This document shows positions 42,800 through 50,479 of a stretch of 64,000 nucleotides of DNA, piece by piece. The notes below the pieces were generated by a model. It had not been told where the DNA came from and did no database searches. It was given only the letters and a program-made list of their open reading frames with translations. Source of the stretch: Akkermansiaceae bacterium. GTDB lineage: Bacteria; Verrucomicrobiota; Verrucomicrobiia; Verrucomicrobiales; Akkermansiaceae. Positions within the stretch are counted from its first letter, which is position 1. Each line of letters starts with the position of its first letter. The stretch lies in assembly GCA_025354565.1 (NCBI GenBank), contig JANXMQ010000177.1, forward strand, positions 1-64,000, given 5' to 3'. The translations under genes were made by a program, and so were the position numbers.

Positions 42800-43984
42800 A
42801 TGAAACACAATCTAACAGCCATGACCTGCGCAGGAGCAACGGCCCTCGGCCTTGCCCTGACTTCAGCCAGCGCCGAAAATACTCAGTTTGCGCTGGGAGA
42901 TCTGGTGCTCTATTTCCAAAAACCAGGCAGCAGCAATACGGTTTATGCGGATCTTGGTAACGCCGCCACCGCCTTCCGTGGTGCGGCCGCTGGATCTTCT
43001 GACGGAGTCAATCGTGTCAATTTTTTGGACCTCAATGCGACTCTAACCAGCGCCTTTGGTTCGAGTTGGGCGAATGATCCATCCATTTTCGCCGGGCTGG
43101 CAGGTGTCTGGGGAACGAGTTCTCTTAACAAGACCACCCTTCAAGACGGAGATCCCCATCGCACCCTCTATGTCTCGAAATCGCGGGATGGCGTTGGCAC
43201 CGTTGGTTCGCCGAATTCGGTGGCATGGAATCTGAGCAACACTAGCAGCACCCTGATCACTGCCGCCGCGCAGGGCATCGACTCGCAAAATAGCGTGCTT
43301 GAGTTCTCATACACGACCGCTGTCGCAATATCCCCCACCACGATTTCGCAGATCGACGAGCAGAACCCATTCCTGACGCCGACAATTCAGGCCGCCCCCT
43401 TTGGCGGCGCATTTGAAGGCGGAGTCCAGCAGGCAGGCTCTTCCTCGTCTTTTGGGGTTTTCGGGGATGCAGGCAATGTCGAATTCGCACTGGATCTTTA
43501 TCGGATACTCGCTGTCAACACGGCACCTGGACAAGTTGCCGGTGATTTACTTGTGGGTTCCTACGAAGGCACGGTCACGCTTAACAGCCTTGGACAAGTT
43601 TCTTTCATTGCCCATGGTGCGGTGATTTCCAAGCCAGAAATCGACATCCAGCAGCCTTTCGGCAGTTCGTTGGTCGATGGCACGTCCAAGAAGAGCTTCG
43701 GCACGGTGGTCGTCGGTCAATCCAGTGCTGCCAAAACCTTCACCATCAAAAACACGGGAACCGCAGCGCTTACTGGCCTCGCAATCACCAAGACCGGTGC
43801 CCAATCGGCGCAATTCACAGTGAGCGCACTGACCAAAACCTCGCTCGCGGCTGGAGGTAAAACCACCTTCAATGTGACTTTCAAACCGACCACCTCCGGC
43901 AGTCACTACGCCGCCATTCACATCAAGAGCAACGACGCCAATGAGAATCCGTTCGATATCTCACTCTCGGGCTTAGCCCCCTGA
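42800..43984 (+). CDS. Secreted paralogue B with HYDIN/anchor-D-like C-terminal domain
   Basis: A 394-residue exported protein with a signal peptide ending LTSASAEN. Residues about 28-275 match paralogue A (GDLVLYFQKPGSSNTVYADL; ATAFRGAAAGSSDGVN; LQDGDPHRTLYVSKSR; NVEFALDLYRILA). After residue 280 it has an Ig-like ASPM-SPD2-Hydin / choice-of-anchor-D domain: SFGTVVVGQSSAAKTFTIKN, then GTAALTGLAITKTG and IHIKSNDANENPFDISLSG. It lacks a PEP-CTERM tail. The next gene is a close paralogue 34 bases away on the same strand. Biochemical role is unknown. Confidence 0.88.
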   Translation: MKHNLTAMTCAGATALGLALTSASAENTQFALGDLVLYFQKPGSSNTVYADLGNAATAFRGAAAGSSDGVNRVNFLDLNATLTSAFGSSWANDPSIFAGLAGVWGTSSLNKTTLQDGDPHRTLYVSKSRDGVGTVGSPNSVAWNLSNTSSTLITAAAQGIDSQNSVLEFSYTTAVAISPTTISQIDEQNPFLTPTIQAAPFGGAFEGGVQQAGSSSSFGVFGDAGNVEFALDLYRILAVNTAPGQVAGDLLVGSYEGTVTLNSLGQVSFIAHGAVISKPEIDIQQPFGSSLVDGTSKKSFGTVVVGQSSAAKTFTIKNTGTAALTGLAITKTGAQSAQFTVSALTKTSLAAGGKTTFNVTFKPTTSGSHYAAIHIKSNDANENPFDISLSGLAP

Positions 43985-44018
43985 TTCCTTAAACGACAAC
44001 CACAAACGAACATACAGC

Positions 44019-45191
44019 ATGAAAAGCATCTTAACTACTCTATCAATCGCGTGCGCGGTGTCAGTCGGCTTTGCCGTTACTTCGGCCATCGCTCAGAACA
44101 CGCTATTTACCCCGGGCGACCTTGTTCTTTGCTTTCAGCAAGAAGGCGGCTCCAACACGGTCTATGCGAGAATCGGAAGCGCTGCCCTGAAGTTTCGCGG
44201 CGCGGCTGCCGGTCCGAATGCGGTCAACCGGCTGAGATTCCAGACAATCGGCGCCGAGTTGGTGGATGCCTTTGGCCCTGACTGGGCGAGTGACCCATCG
44301 ATCTATGTCGGCGCGTCTGCCGTTTGGGGGACTAGCGCAATTAATAAATCGCTCCAGGACGGTGATCCTCAGCGGACTCTTTACATCACCAAACCGCGAA
44401 TTGCGGTGGGGACGATCGGCCAGCCAAATTCGGATGCCTGGAACCTCACCGGGACCAGCTCTACGGATTTCACCAATGCGGCAAGTGGTATTTTCCAACA
44501 AAATGACGTGCTGGAAACCCTTTACAGCACGGCGGTGGCCGAGTCTCCTGTCGCCGACTCGCAGATTGATGATCAGAATCCGTTTCTGGCCGCTGGCATT
44601 CAGGGCGCGGCGATGAACAACACCCTCCCCGGCGGAATCCAACAAGTAGGGTCAGCCACATCATTTGGAACCTTTGGTGCCGCAGGCGGTGTGGAATTCG
44701 CCCTCGACCTCTATCGGGTTCTCGCTCGCGAAGACGTAGTTGGACAAGTTACCGGGACCGGTACGGTCGGCCAAGGCACCTATGAAGGCACCATCACCGT
44801 TGATAACTTAGGGCGAATTTCCTTCATCGCGACCGCCCCTGTGATCGGCGTGGAGCAACCCGTCGGCACCGGCTTGGTGGATAACACATCCAAGACCAGC
44901 TTTGGCACCGTCTCAATCGGCTCGTCCGTCACCAAAACCTACACCATCACAAACAAAGGTAATCTGACTCTATCGCTGCGGAGCTTCGTCTTGAATGGTG
45001 CCAATGCGGCTAATTTCATCGTGACTGCGCCCAGTACTCCGACCGCCCTTGCGCCGGGAGCTTCTACAACGTTCGATATCATGTTCCAGCCGATGTCCCT
45101 ACGCACCAGCAACGCGGCTATTCACATCGTCAACACAGATTTAAGCCAGAACGCGTTCGATATCAAACTCACTGGCTTCGGAGCACCCTGA
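44019..45191 (+). CDS. Secreted paralogue C with HYDIN/anchor-D-like C-terminal domain
   Basis: A 390-residue exported protein with a signal peptide ending TSAIAQN. The body follows the same pattern as A and B (GDLVLCFQQEGGSNTVYARI; LKFRGAAAGPNAVNRL; LQDGDPQRTLYITKPR; GVEFALDLYRVLAR). The C-terminal anchor-D-like domain (SFGTVSIGSSVTKTYTITNK; AIHIVNTDLSQNAFDIKLTG) aligns with that of B, so B and C arose by duplication after the domain was gained. A strong terminator follows at 45225-45260. Function is unknown. Confidence 0.88.
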   Translation: MKSILTTLSIACAVSVGFAVTSAIAQNTLFTPGDLVLCFQQEGGSNTVYARIGSAALKFRGAAAGPNAVNRLRFQTIGAELVDAFGPDWASDPSIYVGASAVWGTSAINKSLQDGDPQRTLYITKPRIAVGTIGQPNSDAWNLTGTSSTDFTNAASGIFQQNDVLETLYSTAVAESPVADSQIDDQNPFLAAGIQGAAMNNTLPGGIQQVGSATSFGTFGAAGGVEFALDLYRVLAREDVVGQVTGTGTVGQGTYEGTITVDNLGRISFIATAPVIGVEQPVGTGLVDNTSKTSFGTVSIGSSVTKTYTITNKGNLTLSLRSFVLNGANAANFIVTAPSTPTALAPGASTTFDIMFQPMSLRTSNAAIHIVNTDLSQNAFDIKLTGFGAP

Positions 45192-45224
45192 GATCCTGCT
45201 GAAATCAAATAGCCCGAAAATTTT

Positions 45225-45260
45225 AAACCACCCTCGCTGCATCGCGGTGAGGGTGGTTTT
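45225..45260 (+). terminator. Intrinsic terminator after paralogue C
   Basis: An 11-base stem AAACCACCCTC / GAGGGTGGTTT flanks a 13-base loop. It is followed by a short T run. It lies 34 bases after the stop of paralogue C and also faces the end of arsC, so it may act in both directions. Confidence 0.85.
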
Positions 45261-45313
45261 ATGTTAGAGTCTAGCTTGCCAAGTGTGAACTCAAATTCTG
45301 CGGGCTTTGCATT

Positions 45314-45763
45314 TCAGGGTTTGGGAGCGGTGGATAATCCATCCATTCGTCCCGCCGCATAAGCTCTGAAAACCTTTGCGATCTCATCGCGCACCCGGCG
45401 GAAGACGGCCAGTTGTTCCTCCTCGGTGCCGGTCGCATGAGCCGGATCATCGAAGCCCCAGTGATAGCGGTGCATCTGGCCGGGAAACATCGGACAGACC
45501 TGATCGGCGTTGCCGCAGACGGTGATGACGGTGGCAATGTCGTCAGTTAGAAATTCATCCAAGTGCTTCGAACGATGGTCGCTGATATCGATGCCGATTT
45601 CCTGCATCACTTGAATGGCAAGGGGATGGACGTATCCGGCAGGTTTCGAGCCGGCGCTGGCGACGCGGAAATTCTCAGTTAGAGCGGCGCGGAGAATGCC
45701 CTCCGCGAGGTGGGAGCGGCAACTGTTGCCAGTGCAGAGAATTAAGATGGCGGGTGGTTTCAT
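45314..45763 (-). CDS. arsC: Thioredoxin-coupled arsenate reductase
   Basis: A 149-residue low-molecular-weight phosphatase-fold enzyme that reduces arsenate to arsenite. The P-loop is [10 protein letters not shown] with nucleophile C10. The redox pair C83 and C90 lies in [11 protein letters not shown], matching C10/C82/C89 of plasmid pI258 ArsC. This makes it the thioredoxin-linked class. It is downstream of an aquaporin gene and a broken arsR gene on the same strand, with a 126-base repeat-filled spacer in between. Arsenite would leave through the aquaporin, as in rhizobial arsR-aqpS-arsC operons. Confidence 0.93.
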   Translation of the reverse strand: MKPPAILILCTGNSCRSHLAEGILRAALTENFRVASAGSKPAGYVHPLAIQVMQEIGIDISDHRSKHLDEFLTDDIATVITVCGNADQVCPMFPGQMHRYHWGFDDPAHATGTEEEQLAVFRRVRDEIAKVFRAYAAGRMDGLSTAPKP

Positions 45764-45770
45764 GGGACGA

Positions 45771-45885
45771 AGTTGATGGTTTGAAGTTGATAGTTAATAG
45801 TGAAGATAAAGAGGTGGGGGGAGTGTTTGATATGTTTTTCCGAGTTTATCTATCAACTATAAACCATCAACTATCAACTTCTTCC
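45771..45885. repeat. Paired heptanucleotide arrays forming an inverted repeat
   Basis: Left array from 45771: AGTTGAT, GGTTTGA, AGTTGAT, AGTTAAT, AGTGAAG. Right array from 45851: TATCAAC, TATAAAC, CATCAAC, TATCAAC. The arms 45772-45793 and 45850-45871 are inverted copies, identical at 20 of 22 positions. The element fills the spacer between the aquaporin gene and arsC. On the minus strand it could fold into a long hairpin within the ars transcript. Confidence 0.8.
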
Positions 45886-45889
45886 CCCA

Positions 45890-46564
45890 TCAACTCTCTT
45901 CCACGCATTTCCCCCCGCAGCATCCTGGTTCACGGACGCCTATGCAGAGCGGCACGGCGATGAGGGCACCCAGGATGGTGGCGGTGAGATAGAGCCAGAG
46001 GTGTTGGAAATTTCCGCTGACGAGGGTGGGAGCGAGCGAGCGGGCGGGGTTCATGGACGCCCCACAAATAGGACCTGCAAACATGGCTTCCAAAGCGATG
46101 ACGGCACCGATGGCGATCCCGGCGGTGATGCCTTTTTCCTTAGCTCCCGTCGAGACGCTGAGAATGACTAACATGAGGATGGCGGTGAGGACCACTTCCA
46201 GAATGAAGCTTTGTGAAACGCTGCCTGCGGGCAGGGTGGCTCCGAGTGTCAGATTGCTGGGGAATAGCAACTTCAACAAGGCGCTGGCAGCAATGGCCCC
46301 GCCGGATTGGGCGATGAGGTAGCCGGGAATTTCGGCCTTCGGGAAACGACCCGCTGCGGCGAAACCGAGGGTGACCGCCGGATTGAGATGTGCACCGCTG
46401 ACATCGCCGAAGGTGTGGATCATCGCGAGCACGACGAGGCCGAAGACGAGGGCGACGCCGACATGGCCGATGGTGCCGCCGGTGCTTTGATCGACGACGA
46501 TGGCTCCCGTCCCGGCGAAGACGAGGACGAAGGTCCCGAGAAATTCTGAGAGGAGACGTTTCAT
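45890..46564 (-). CDS. Aquaporin / aquaglyceroporin, probable arsenite channel
   Basis: A 224-residue MIP channel with six membrane helices. The two half-helix motifs are GAHLNPAVTL and GASMNPARSL. The start MKRLLSEFLGTFVLVFAGTG is typical of the family. The C-terminus ends in a Cys-rich segment, EPGCCGGKCVEES, with three cysteines that could bind arsenite or another thiophilic metal; I know of no standard role for it. The ATG overlaps the stop of the arsR frame (ATGA), so translation was coupled. With arsC next, it likely exports arsenite like AqpS. Confidence 0.88.
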   Translation of the reverse strand: MKRLLSEFLGTFVLVFAGTGAIVVDQSTGGTIGHVGVALVFGLVVLAMIHTFGDVSGAHLNPAVTLGFAAAGRFPKAEIPGYLIAQSGGAIAASALLKLLFPSNLTLGATLPAGSVSQSFILEVVLTAILMLVILSVSTGAKEKGITAGIAIGAVIALEAMFAGPICGASMNPARSLAPTLVSGNFQHLWLYLTATILGALIAVPLCIGVREPGCCGGKCVEES

Positions 46565-46941
46565 GGTTTCGCGAGTTTTCTAACTGCCAACAATTTGGGG
46601 CCGGGACAGCAACTGTGCTCACGCATGGCAAGCCGCTGGCTGGCGCGGGCGGCGTCGGCTGCCATGTGGGTTTCCTCCGCTTCGCTGGAAAATTGAGCGA
46701 GTGCGCGGATGATTTTTCGGTAGTCGCGGTGGATTTGGAAATAGGTCCACTTCTCGCATTTTTCACTCACTAACAGACCGGCCCGCCGGATGATCTAGAC
46801 GTGGCTGGAGACTGACGATTGCGGCATTTTCAGGATGTCGGCGAGTTCGCACACGCAGAGCGCGTCGGCCATCACTAACCGGACGATGCGCCAGCGCGTG
46901 GCATCGGCAAGGGCGCGGGAAAAGGTGACGACTGAACTCAT
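46561..46941 (-). pseudogene. arsR: ArsR-family repressor interrupted by an in-frame amber codon
   Basis: The frame from the ATG at 46941 reads MSSVVTFSRALADATRWRIV, then ADALCVCELADILKMPQSSV and SSHV, then TAG at 46795-46797. It continues in the same frame with IIRRAGLLVSEKCEKWTYFQI to a TGA overlapping the aquaporin ATG. CVCELAD is the metal-binding signature. The stop sits where relatives have Lys or Gln (HLK/HLQ), so a single CAG-to-TAG change would explain it. The rest of the frame is intact, which points to a recent mutation, stop-codon suppression or a sequencing error. A GTG at 46770 could restart the C-terminal part, which would lack the DNA-binding helix. Confidence 0.85.
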
Positions 46942-46954
46942 AACGTGGATCATC

Positions 46955-46974
46955 GTAACGAAGATTGCCGTTAC
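46955..46974. promoter_or_regulatory. Inverted repeat GTAACG-N8-CGTTAC upstream of arsR
   Basis: A perfect 6-base inverted repeat lies 13 bases before the ATG of the arsR frame, the usual place of an ArsR operator. If arsR is inactive, the ars genes may be constitutively expressed or controlled by another ArsR. The assignment is positional. Confidence 0.45.
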
Positions 46975-47098
46975 AACAACTGGATTTTTCACCACGTAGT
47001 TGGCATGGCATCTGTTGCAGAAAGGGGTTGGATCCGCGAAATGTCCCTGCGTCCGGCCCACTTTAGCATTTGAAAAAACCAGCAACCCGAACCCTCCA

Positions 47099-47377
47099 AT
47101 GCTTGAAACCACATTAACCGCTGAGCTGCCGGACGGCAGTTTTCAACCCTGCCACTCGCCCTCGGCGGTGGTGAAAAAATATTTCAAACCGGGGCAGGAG
47201 ATTTCCGCTTGTGAATTCATCCGGCTTTCCCGCCTCGCTTTGCAGGAGGCTACTGATTTGGTTGCGCAAAAATTCGAGTTCGCGGATCGGTCTGGGTCGA
47301 ATTCGCTGGCCGACATCGAGCGTTGGGCGGGAGCCTTGCCACCGGACACGCCCATCACGATTTCGCACATCAGTTGA
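47099..47377 (+). CDS. MSMEG_0570-family nitrogen starvation response protein
   Basis: A 92-residue protein from the ATG at 47099; the frame is open from 47000 but the upstream part is not family-like. Conserved blocks of the MSMEG_0570 family are present: AELPDGSFQPCHSPSAVVKK, a YFKPGQ turn, CEFIRLSRLALQEATDLVAQ, and KFEF. Family members elsewhere sit in nitrogen-starvation or hydrolase clusters; no such cluster is here. It ends three bases from the end of the convergent MoeB/ThiF-rhodanese gene. Biochemical role is unknown. Confidence 0.75.
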   Translation: MLETTLTAELPDGSFQPCHSPSAVVKKYFKPGQEISACEFIRLSRLALQEATDLVAQKFEFADRSGSNSLADIERWAGALPPDTPITISHIS

Positions 47378-47380
47378 CGT

Positions 47381-48517
47381 CTAGCAAACCTCGCCGTTTT
47401 CCGCCAGCCAGGCGTCCATGCCGCCGGTGACGTTTTTGACGTGGGTGAAACCATTTTCCAGCAACAGTTGCACGGCCTTAGCCGAGCGCCCGCCGGCCTT
47501 GCAATGGATGAGAATTTCACGGTCGGTGGGGAGGTTGGCTAACTGATCTGAGAGGGTTTTCAGAGGAATGAGTTGGGAGCCGGCGATGTGGCCAGCGGCG
47601 TATTCATCCGGCTCGCGGACGTCGATGAGCAGGCCTTTGAAATTCCCGGCGAGGATTTCACGAAGTTTTTGGGTAGTGATGGATTCCATGGTTTGAGTGG
47701 TAGGGTTACAGATGTTAGGGGTGTTGGTTTCCGCATTGGAAACTAGGTGGATGTCGGGGTGGTCGCCGCACAGTCGGCATTGCGGATCGCGGTTGAGCTT
47801 GAGGTTGCGGAAGGTGCTGTTGAGCGCGTCGTAGCAGGTGAGTTTTCCTAACGGAATCGCGCCAATGCCGAGAATGAGCTTGAGCGTTTCCATCGCCTGC
47901 AGGGAACCGATGATGCCCGGCAGCACGCCCAGGACCCCGGCTTCCTGACAAGAAGGCACGCTGCCGACCGGCGGCAGGCTGGGCAGCAAGCACCGGTAAC
48001 AAGGCCCGCCGAGATGCGGGGCGAAGACGCCGGTCTGGCCCTCGAAGCGGTGGATCGCCCCATAGACCAGTGGCTTACGCAACAGGAAGGCGGTGTCGTT
48101 GGTTAGAAAGCGAGTGGGAAAATTGTCCGAGCCATCAACCAGGATGTCGTATGAAGCGGCGATTTGCAGCGCGTTTTCCGGCGTAAATCGAACCGGATGA
48201 GGCTCGACCGTCACATGTGGGTTCACCTCCCGCAGGCGGGCGGTAGCGCTTGCGAGTTTTGGTTTTCCCAGCCATGATTCACCATGCAGAATCTGGCGTT
48301 GCAGGTTGGAGGCATCGACCACATCCGCATCCACGAGGCCGAGTCTGCCGACGCCGGCCGCAGCGAGGTAGAGGGCGGCGGGCGAACCCAAGGCTCCGGT
48401 TCCGATCAAAAGGACGGAGGCATTTTTCAAACACATTTGTCCCGCTTCGCCCACTGCCGGAATGAGCAGATGGCGCGAGTAGCGGAGGAGTTCCGCCGGG
48501 GAAAGACCTTCTGGCAT
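47381..48517 (-). CDS. MoeB/ThiF-type adenylyltransferase fused to rhodanese (MoeZ-like)
   Basis: About 378 residues from the ATG at 48517 (MPEGLSPAELLRYSRHLLIP); the frame is open further upstream. The E1-like domain has the nucleotide loop VLLIGTGALGSPAALYLA, a catalytic aspartate in ILVDGSDNFPTR, and zinc cysteines GPCYRC and CRLC. A rhodanese domain occupies the last 110 residues with active-site HCKAGGRS. It activates a sulfur-carrier protein (ThiS or MoaD-like) as an acyl-adenylate and hands over sulfur. The carrier gene is not in the window. It is divergent from the thioredoxin-like gene at 48604. Confidence 0.92.
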   Translation of the reverse strand: MPEGLSPAELLRYSRHLLIPAVGEAGQMCLKNASVLLIGTGALGSPAALYLAAAGVGRLGLVDADVVDASNLQRQILHGESWLGKPKLASATARLREVNPHVTVEPHPVRFTPENALQIAASYDILVDGSDNFPTRFLTNDTAFLLRKPLVYGAIHRFEGQTGVFAPHLGGPCYRCLLPSLPPVGSVPSCQEAGVLGVLPGIIGSLQAMETLKLILGIGAIPLGKLTCYDALNSTFRNLKLNRDPQCRLCGDHPDIHLVSNAETNTPNICNPTTQTMESITTQKLREILAGNFKGLLIDVREPDEYAAGHIAGSQLIPLKTLSDQLANLPTDREILIHCKAGGRSAKAVQLLLENGFTHVKNVTGGMDAWLAENGEVC

Positions 48518-48603
48518 GACGGCGGGAAGATGTGCGGGAACCGGGCCGATGTCCAAGCAGGAAAACTCTTTTGCGGACGCGAAATTTGTGATAATGTGTT
48601 CCC

Positions 48604-49179
48604 ATGTCAGAAGTTCTTTCCACCTTTCAACTGAGTCCGGGAGATGCCGCGCCTGATTTTTCATTGCCAGATGCGGATGGCCGAATTTTCACCCGCGCTG
48701 AACTGACGGGTGAGCATGGGCTGCTGGTGGTATTTGCCTGCAACCATTGTCCGTTTGTGATTCATCTGGCGGATTCGTTAGGTGATTTGGCCCGGGAAAT
48801 CGCGGCTCCGGGGGTGAATACCGTGGCGATCAATCCGAATGATTTGCAACGGTATCCGCAGGATGGTCCCGAGCCGATGAAAGCCTTCGCCACCGCCAGA
48901 CACTGGGATTTTCCCTATCTGCTCGATGAATCCCAGTCGGTCGCGAAGGCCCACGGTGCCGCTTGCACCCCGGATTTCTTCCTTTTCACGGCGGCGGGTA
49001 AACTTTTCTACGCCGGACAATTCGATGATTCCCGGCCCCGCAGCGGCATCGAGCCACATGGCGGTGATCTCCGCGAGGCGGTCCGCCGGATGCTTGCGGG
49101 TGAGGAACCACTCGCGCGGCCCTACCCGAGCAGCGGCTGCAATATTAAGTGGAAGCCGGGAAACGAGCCGATTGCTTAA
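48604..49179 (+). CDS. Thioredoxin-family (AhpC/TSA-like) protein with CNHC active site
   Basis: A 191-residue cytoplasmic protein without a signal peptide. It begins PGDAAPDFSLPDADGRIFTR, typical of AhpC/TSA and redoxin folds. The active site is LLVVFACNHCPFV with C46 and C49. The second half has PYLLDESQSVAKAHGAACTP with the conserved cis-proline, then DFFLFTAAGKLFYAGQFDD. This belongs to the widespread thioredoxin-family group with a C-x-H-C-P-F motif; the reductant and substrate are not known. It converges with tadA. Confidence 0.88.
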   Translation: MSEVLSTFQLSPGDAAPDFSLPDADGRIFTRAELTGEHGLLVVFACNHCPFVIHLADSLGDLAREIAAPGVNTVAINPNDLQRYPQDGPEPMKAFATARHWDFPYLLDESQSVAKAHGAACTPDFFLFTAAGKLFYAGQFDDSRPRSGIEPHGGDLREAVRRMLAGEEPLARPYPSSGCNIKWKPGNEPIA

Positions 49180-49196
49180 AGGGTGGTGGGATTCCA

Positions 49197-49691
49197 CTAT
49201 TCCTTGATTCGCTTCTTATTTTCCCGGGCTTCGCGGAAAAAACTTTGGAGCAGATAGAGGCATTCCTCGCCGAGCACGCCTGGCGTCACCTCGCAACGAT
49301 GGTTGAGCGGGGGATTGGCATCTAGCAGATTGATCCAGCCGCCTGCGGCACCGGCCTTGGCGTCCGGGCAGCCGAATACCACACGCTCAGGGCGACAGTG
49401 GACGATGGCCCCAGCGCACATCGGGCAGGGTTCCTTGGTGACGTAGAGCGTACACTTTTCTAACCGCCAATCGCCCAGTGCCACCTGCGCGGCGGTCAGC
49501 GCCAGCATTTCCGCGTGGGCGGTGGCGTCCTTGAGCGTTTCCACCTGATTCCAAGCACGGGAAATGATCCGGCCCTCGTGGACCACCACGGCCCCGACGG
49601 GAACCTCATCGGCGGCGTAGGCCTTGCGTGCTTCCCGCAACGCCTGGCCCATGAAATAGCTGTCGCTGTGCAAATCAATGATCGGGTCCAT
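49197..49691 (-). CDS. tadA: tRNA-specific adenosine deaminase
   Basis: About 164 residues from the ATG at 49691; an upstream in-frame ATG at 49751 would add 20 residues with no family match. TadA converts A34 to inosine in tRNA-Arg(ACG). Zinc ligands and the catalytic glutamate are in DATAHAEML (H and E) and in TKEPCPMCAGAIVHC (two Cys). The start YFMGQALREARKAYAADEVP and PVGAVVV are typical. The end is a long basic helix (LQSFFREARENKKRIKE). Confidence 0.93.
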   Translation of the reverse strand: MDPIIDLHSDSYFMGQALREARKAYAADEVPVGAVVVHEGRIISRAWNQVETLKDATAHAEMLALTAAQVALGDWRLEKCTLYVTKEPCPMCAGAIVHCRPERVVFGCPDAKAGAAGGWINLLDANPPLNHRCEVTPGVLGEECLYLLQSFFREARENKKRIKE

Positions 49692-49792
49692 GTCGTCCAC
49701 GCCCGAGAGGTAAAGGTTGGGGCGACGGCATGCACGCGGATTCCGACTCATTTCATCCCCCCAAAGAATTTCCGTGCGGAACGGTGAAATCC

Positions 49793-50479
49793 ATGGTTCG
49801 TATCATCTGCGTGATTGATAAAAATTTCCACGATCGAGTCATCGCCCCGTCGCTGCTGGCGGCGGATTTTTCATGTCTCCGCGAGGAAGTCAGCCGGGCG
49901 ATTCTAGCCGGGGCGGACTGGCTGCACTTGGACGTGATGGATGGGCATTTCGTCGATAACATTTCCTTTGGCCCGGCGGTGGTGCAAACGGTGCATGAAA
50001 CCAACGACATTTTTCTCGATGTCCACCTGATGATTTCCCGCCCGGACCATTATCTGCCGCGCTTCATTGCGGCTGGCGCGGATCTTATCAGCGTCCATGT
50101 CGAGGCCGAGCACGACGTTGCGGAAACCCTGCGCCGCATCCGGGAGGCCGGTTGCCAAGCGGGTCTCGCGCTCAACCCAGCCACGCCATTGAGCGCGGTG
50201 GAGCCGTTTCTCGATCAAATTGACCTCCTGCTCTGCATGACGGTCGTTCCCGGCTTCGGCGGGCAGGCCTTCATGCCCGAAGTGCTGGATAAAATCACCG
50301 CCGCCATGCAGATTCGAGAGACAAAAAACCTCTCTTATCACATTGAAGTAGATGGTGGCATTGATGCCCACACCGCCGCGAGTTGCTACTTCGCCGGGGC
50401 CAATGTGATGGTCGCCGGCTCCTCCACCTTTCGGGCCCCTGACATGAGCGCCGCCATCACCGCCATCCGCAACGCATGA
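49793..50479 (+). CDS. rpe: Ribulose-phosphate 3-epimerase
   Basis: About 228 residues from the ATG at 49793 (MVRIICVIDKNFHDRVIAPS). The TIM barrel interconverts ribulose-5-phosphate and xylulose-5-phosphate. Active-site blocks are APSLLAADFSCL, DWLHLDVMDGHFVDN (metal-binding His and catalytic Asp), DVHLMISRPD, LLCMTVVPGFGGQ and IEVDGGID. The phosphate loop is AGANVMVAGSSTF. The stop overlaps the ATG of the next gene (ATGA), so the two are translationally coupled. Confidence 0.94.
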   Translation: MVRIICVIDKNFHDRVIAPSLLAADFSCLREEVSRAILAGADWLHLDVMDGHFVDNISFGPAVVQTVHETNDIFLDVHLMISRPDHYLPRFIAAGADLISVHVEAEHDVAETLRRIREAGCQAGLALNPATPLSAVEPFLDQIDLLLCMTVVPGFGGQAFMPEVLDKITAAMQIRETKNLSYHIEVDGGIDAHTAASCYFAGANVMVAGSSTFRAPDMSAAITAIRNA

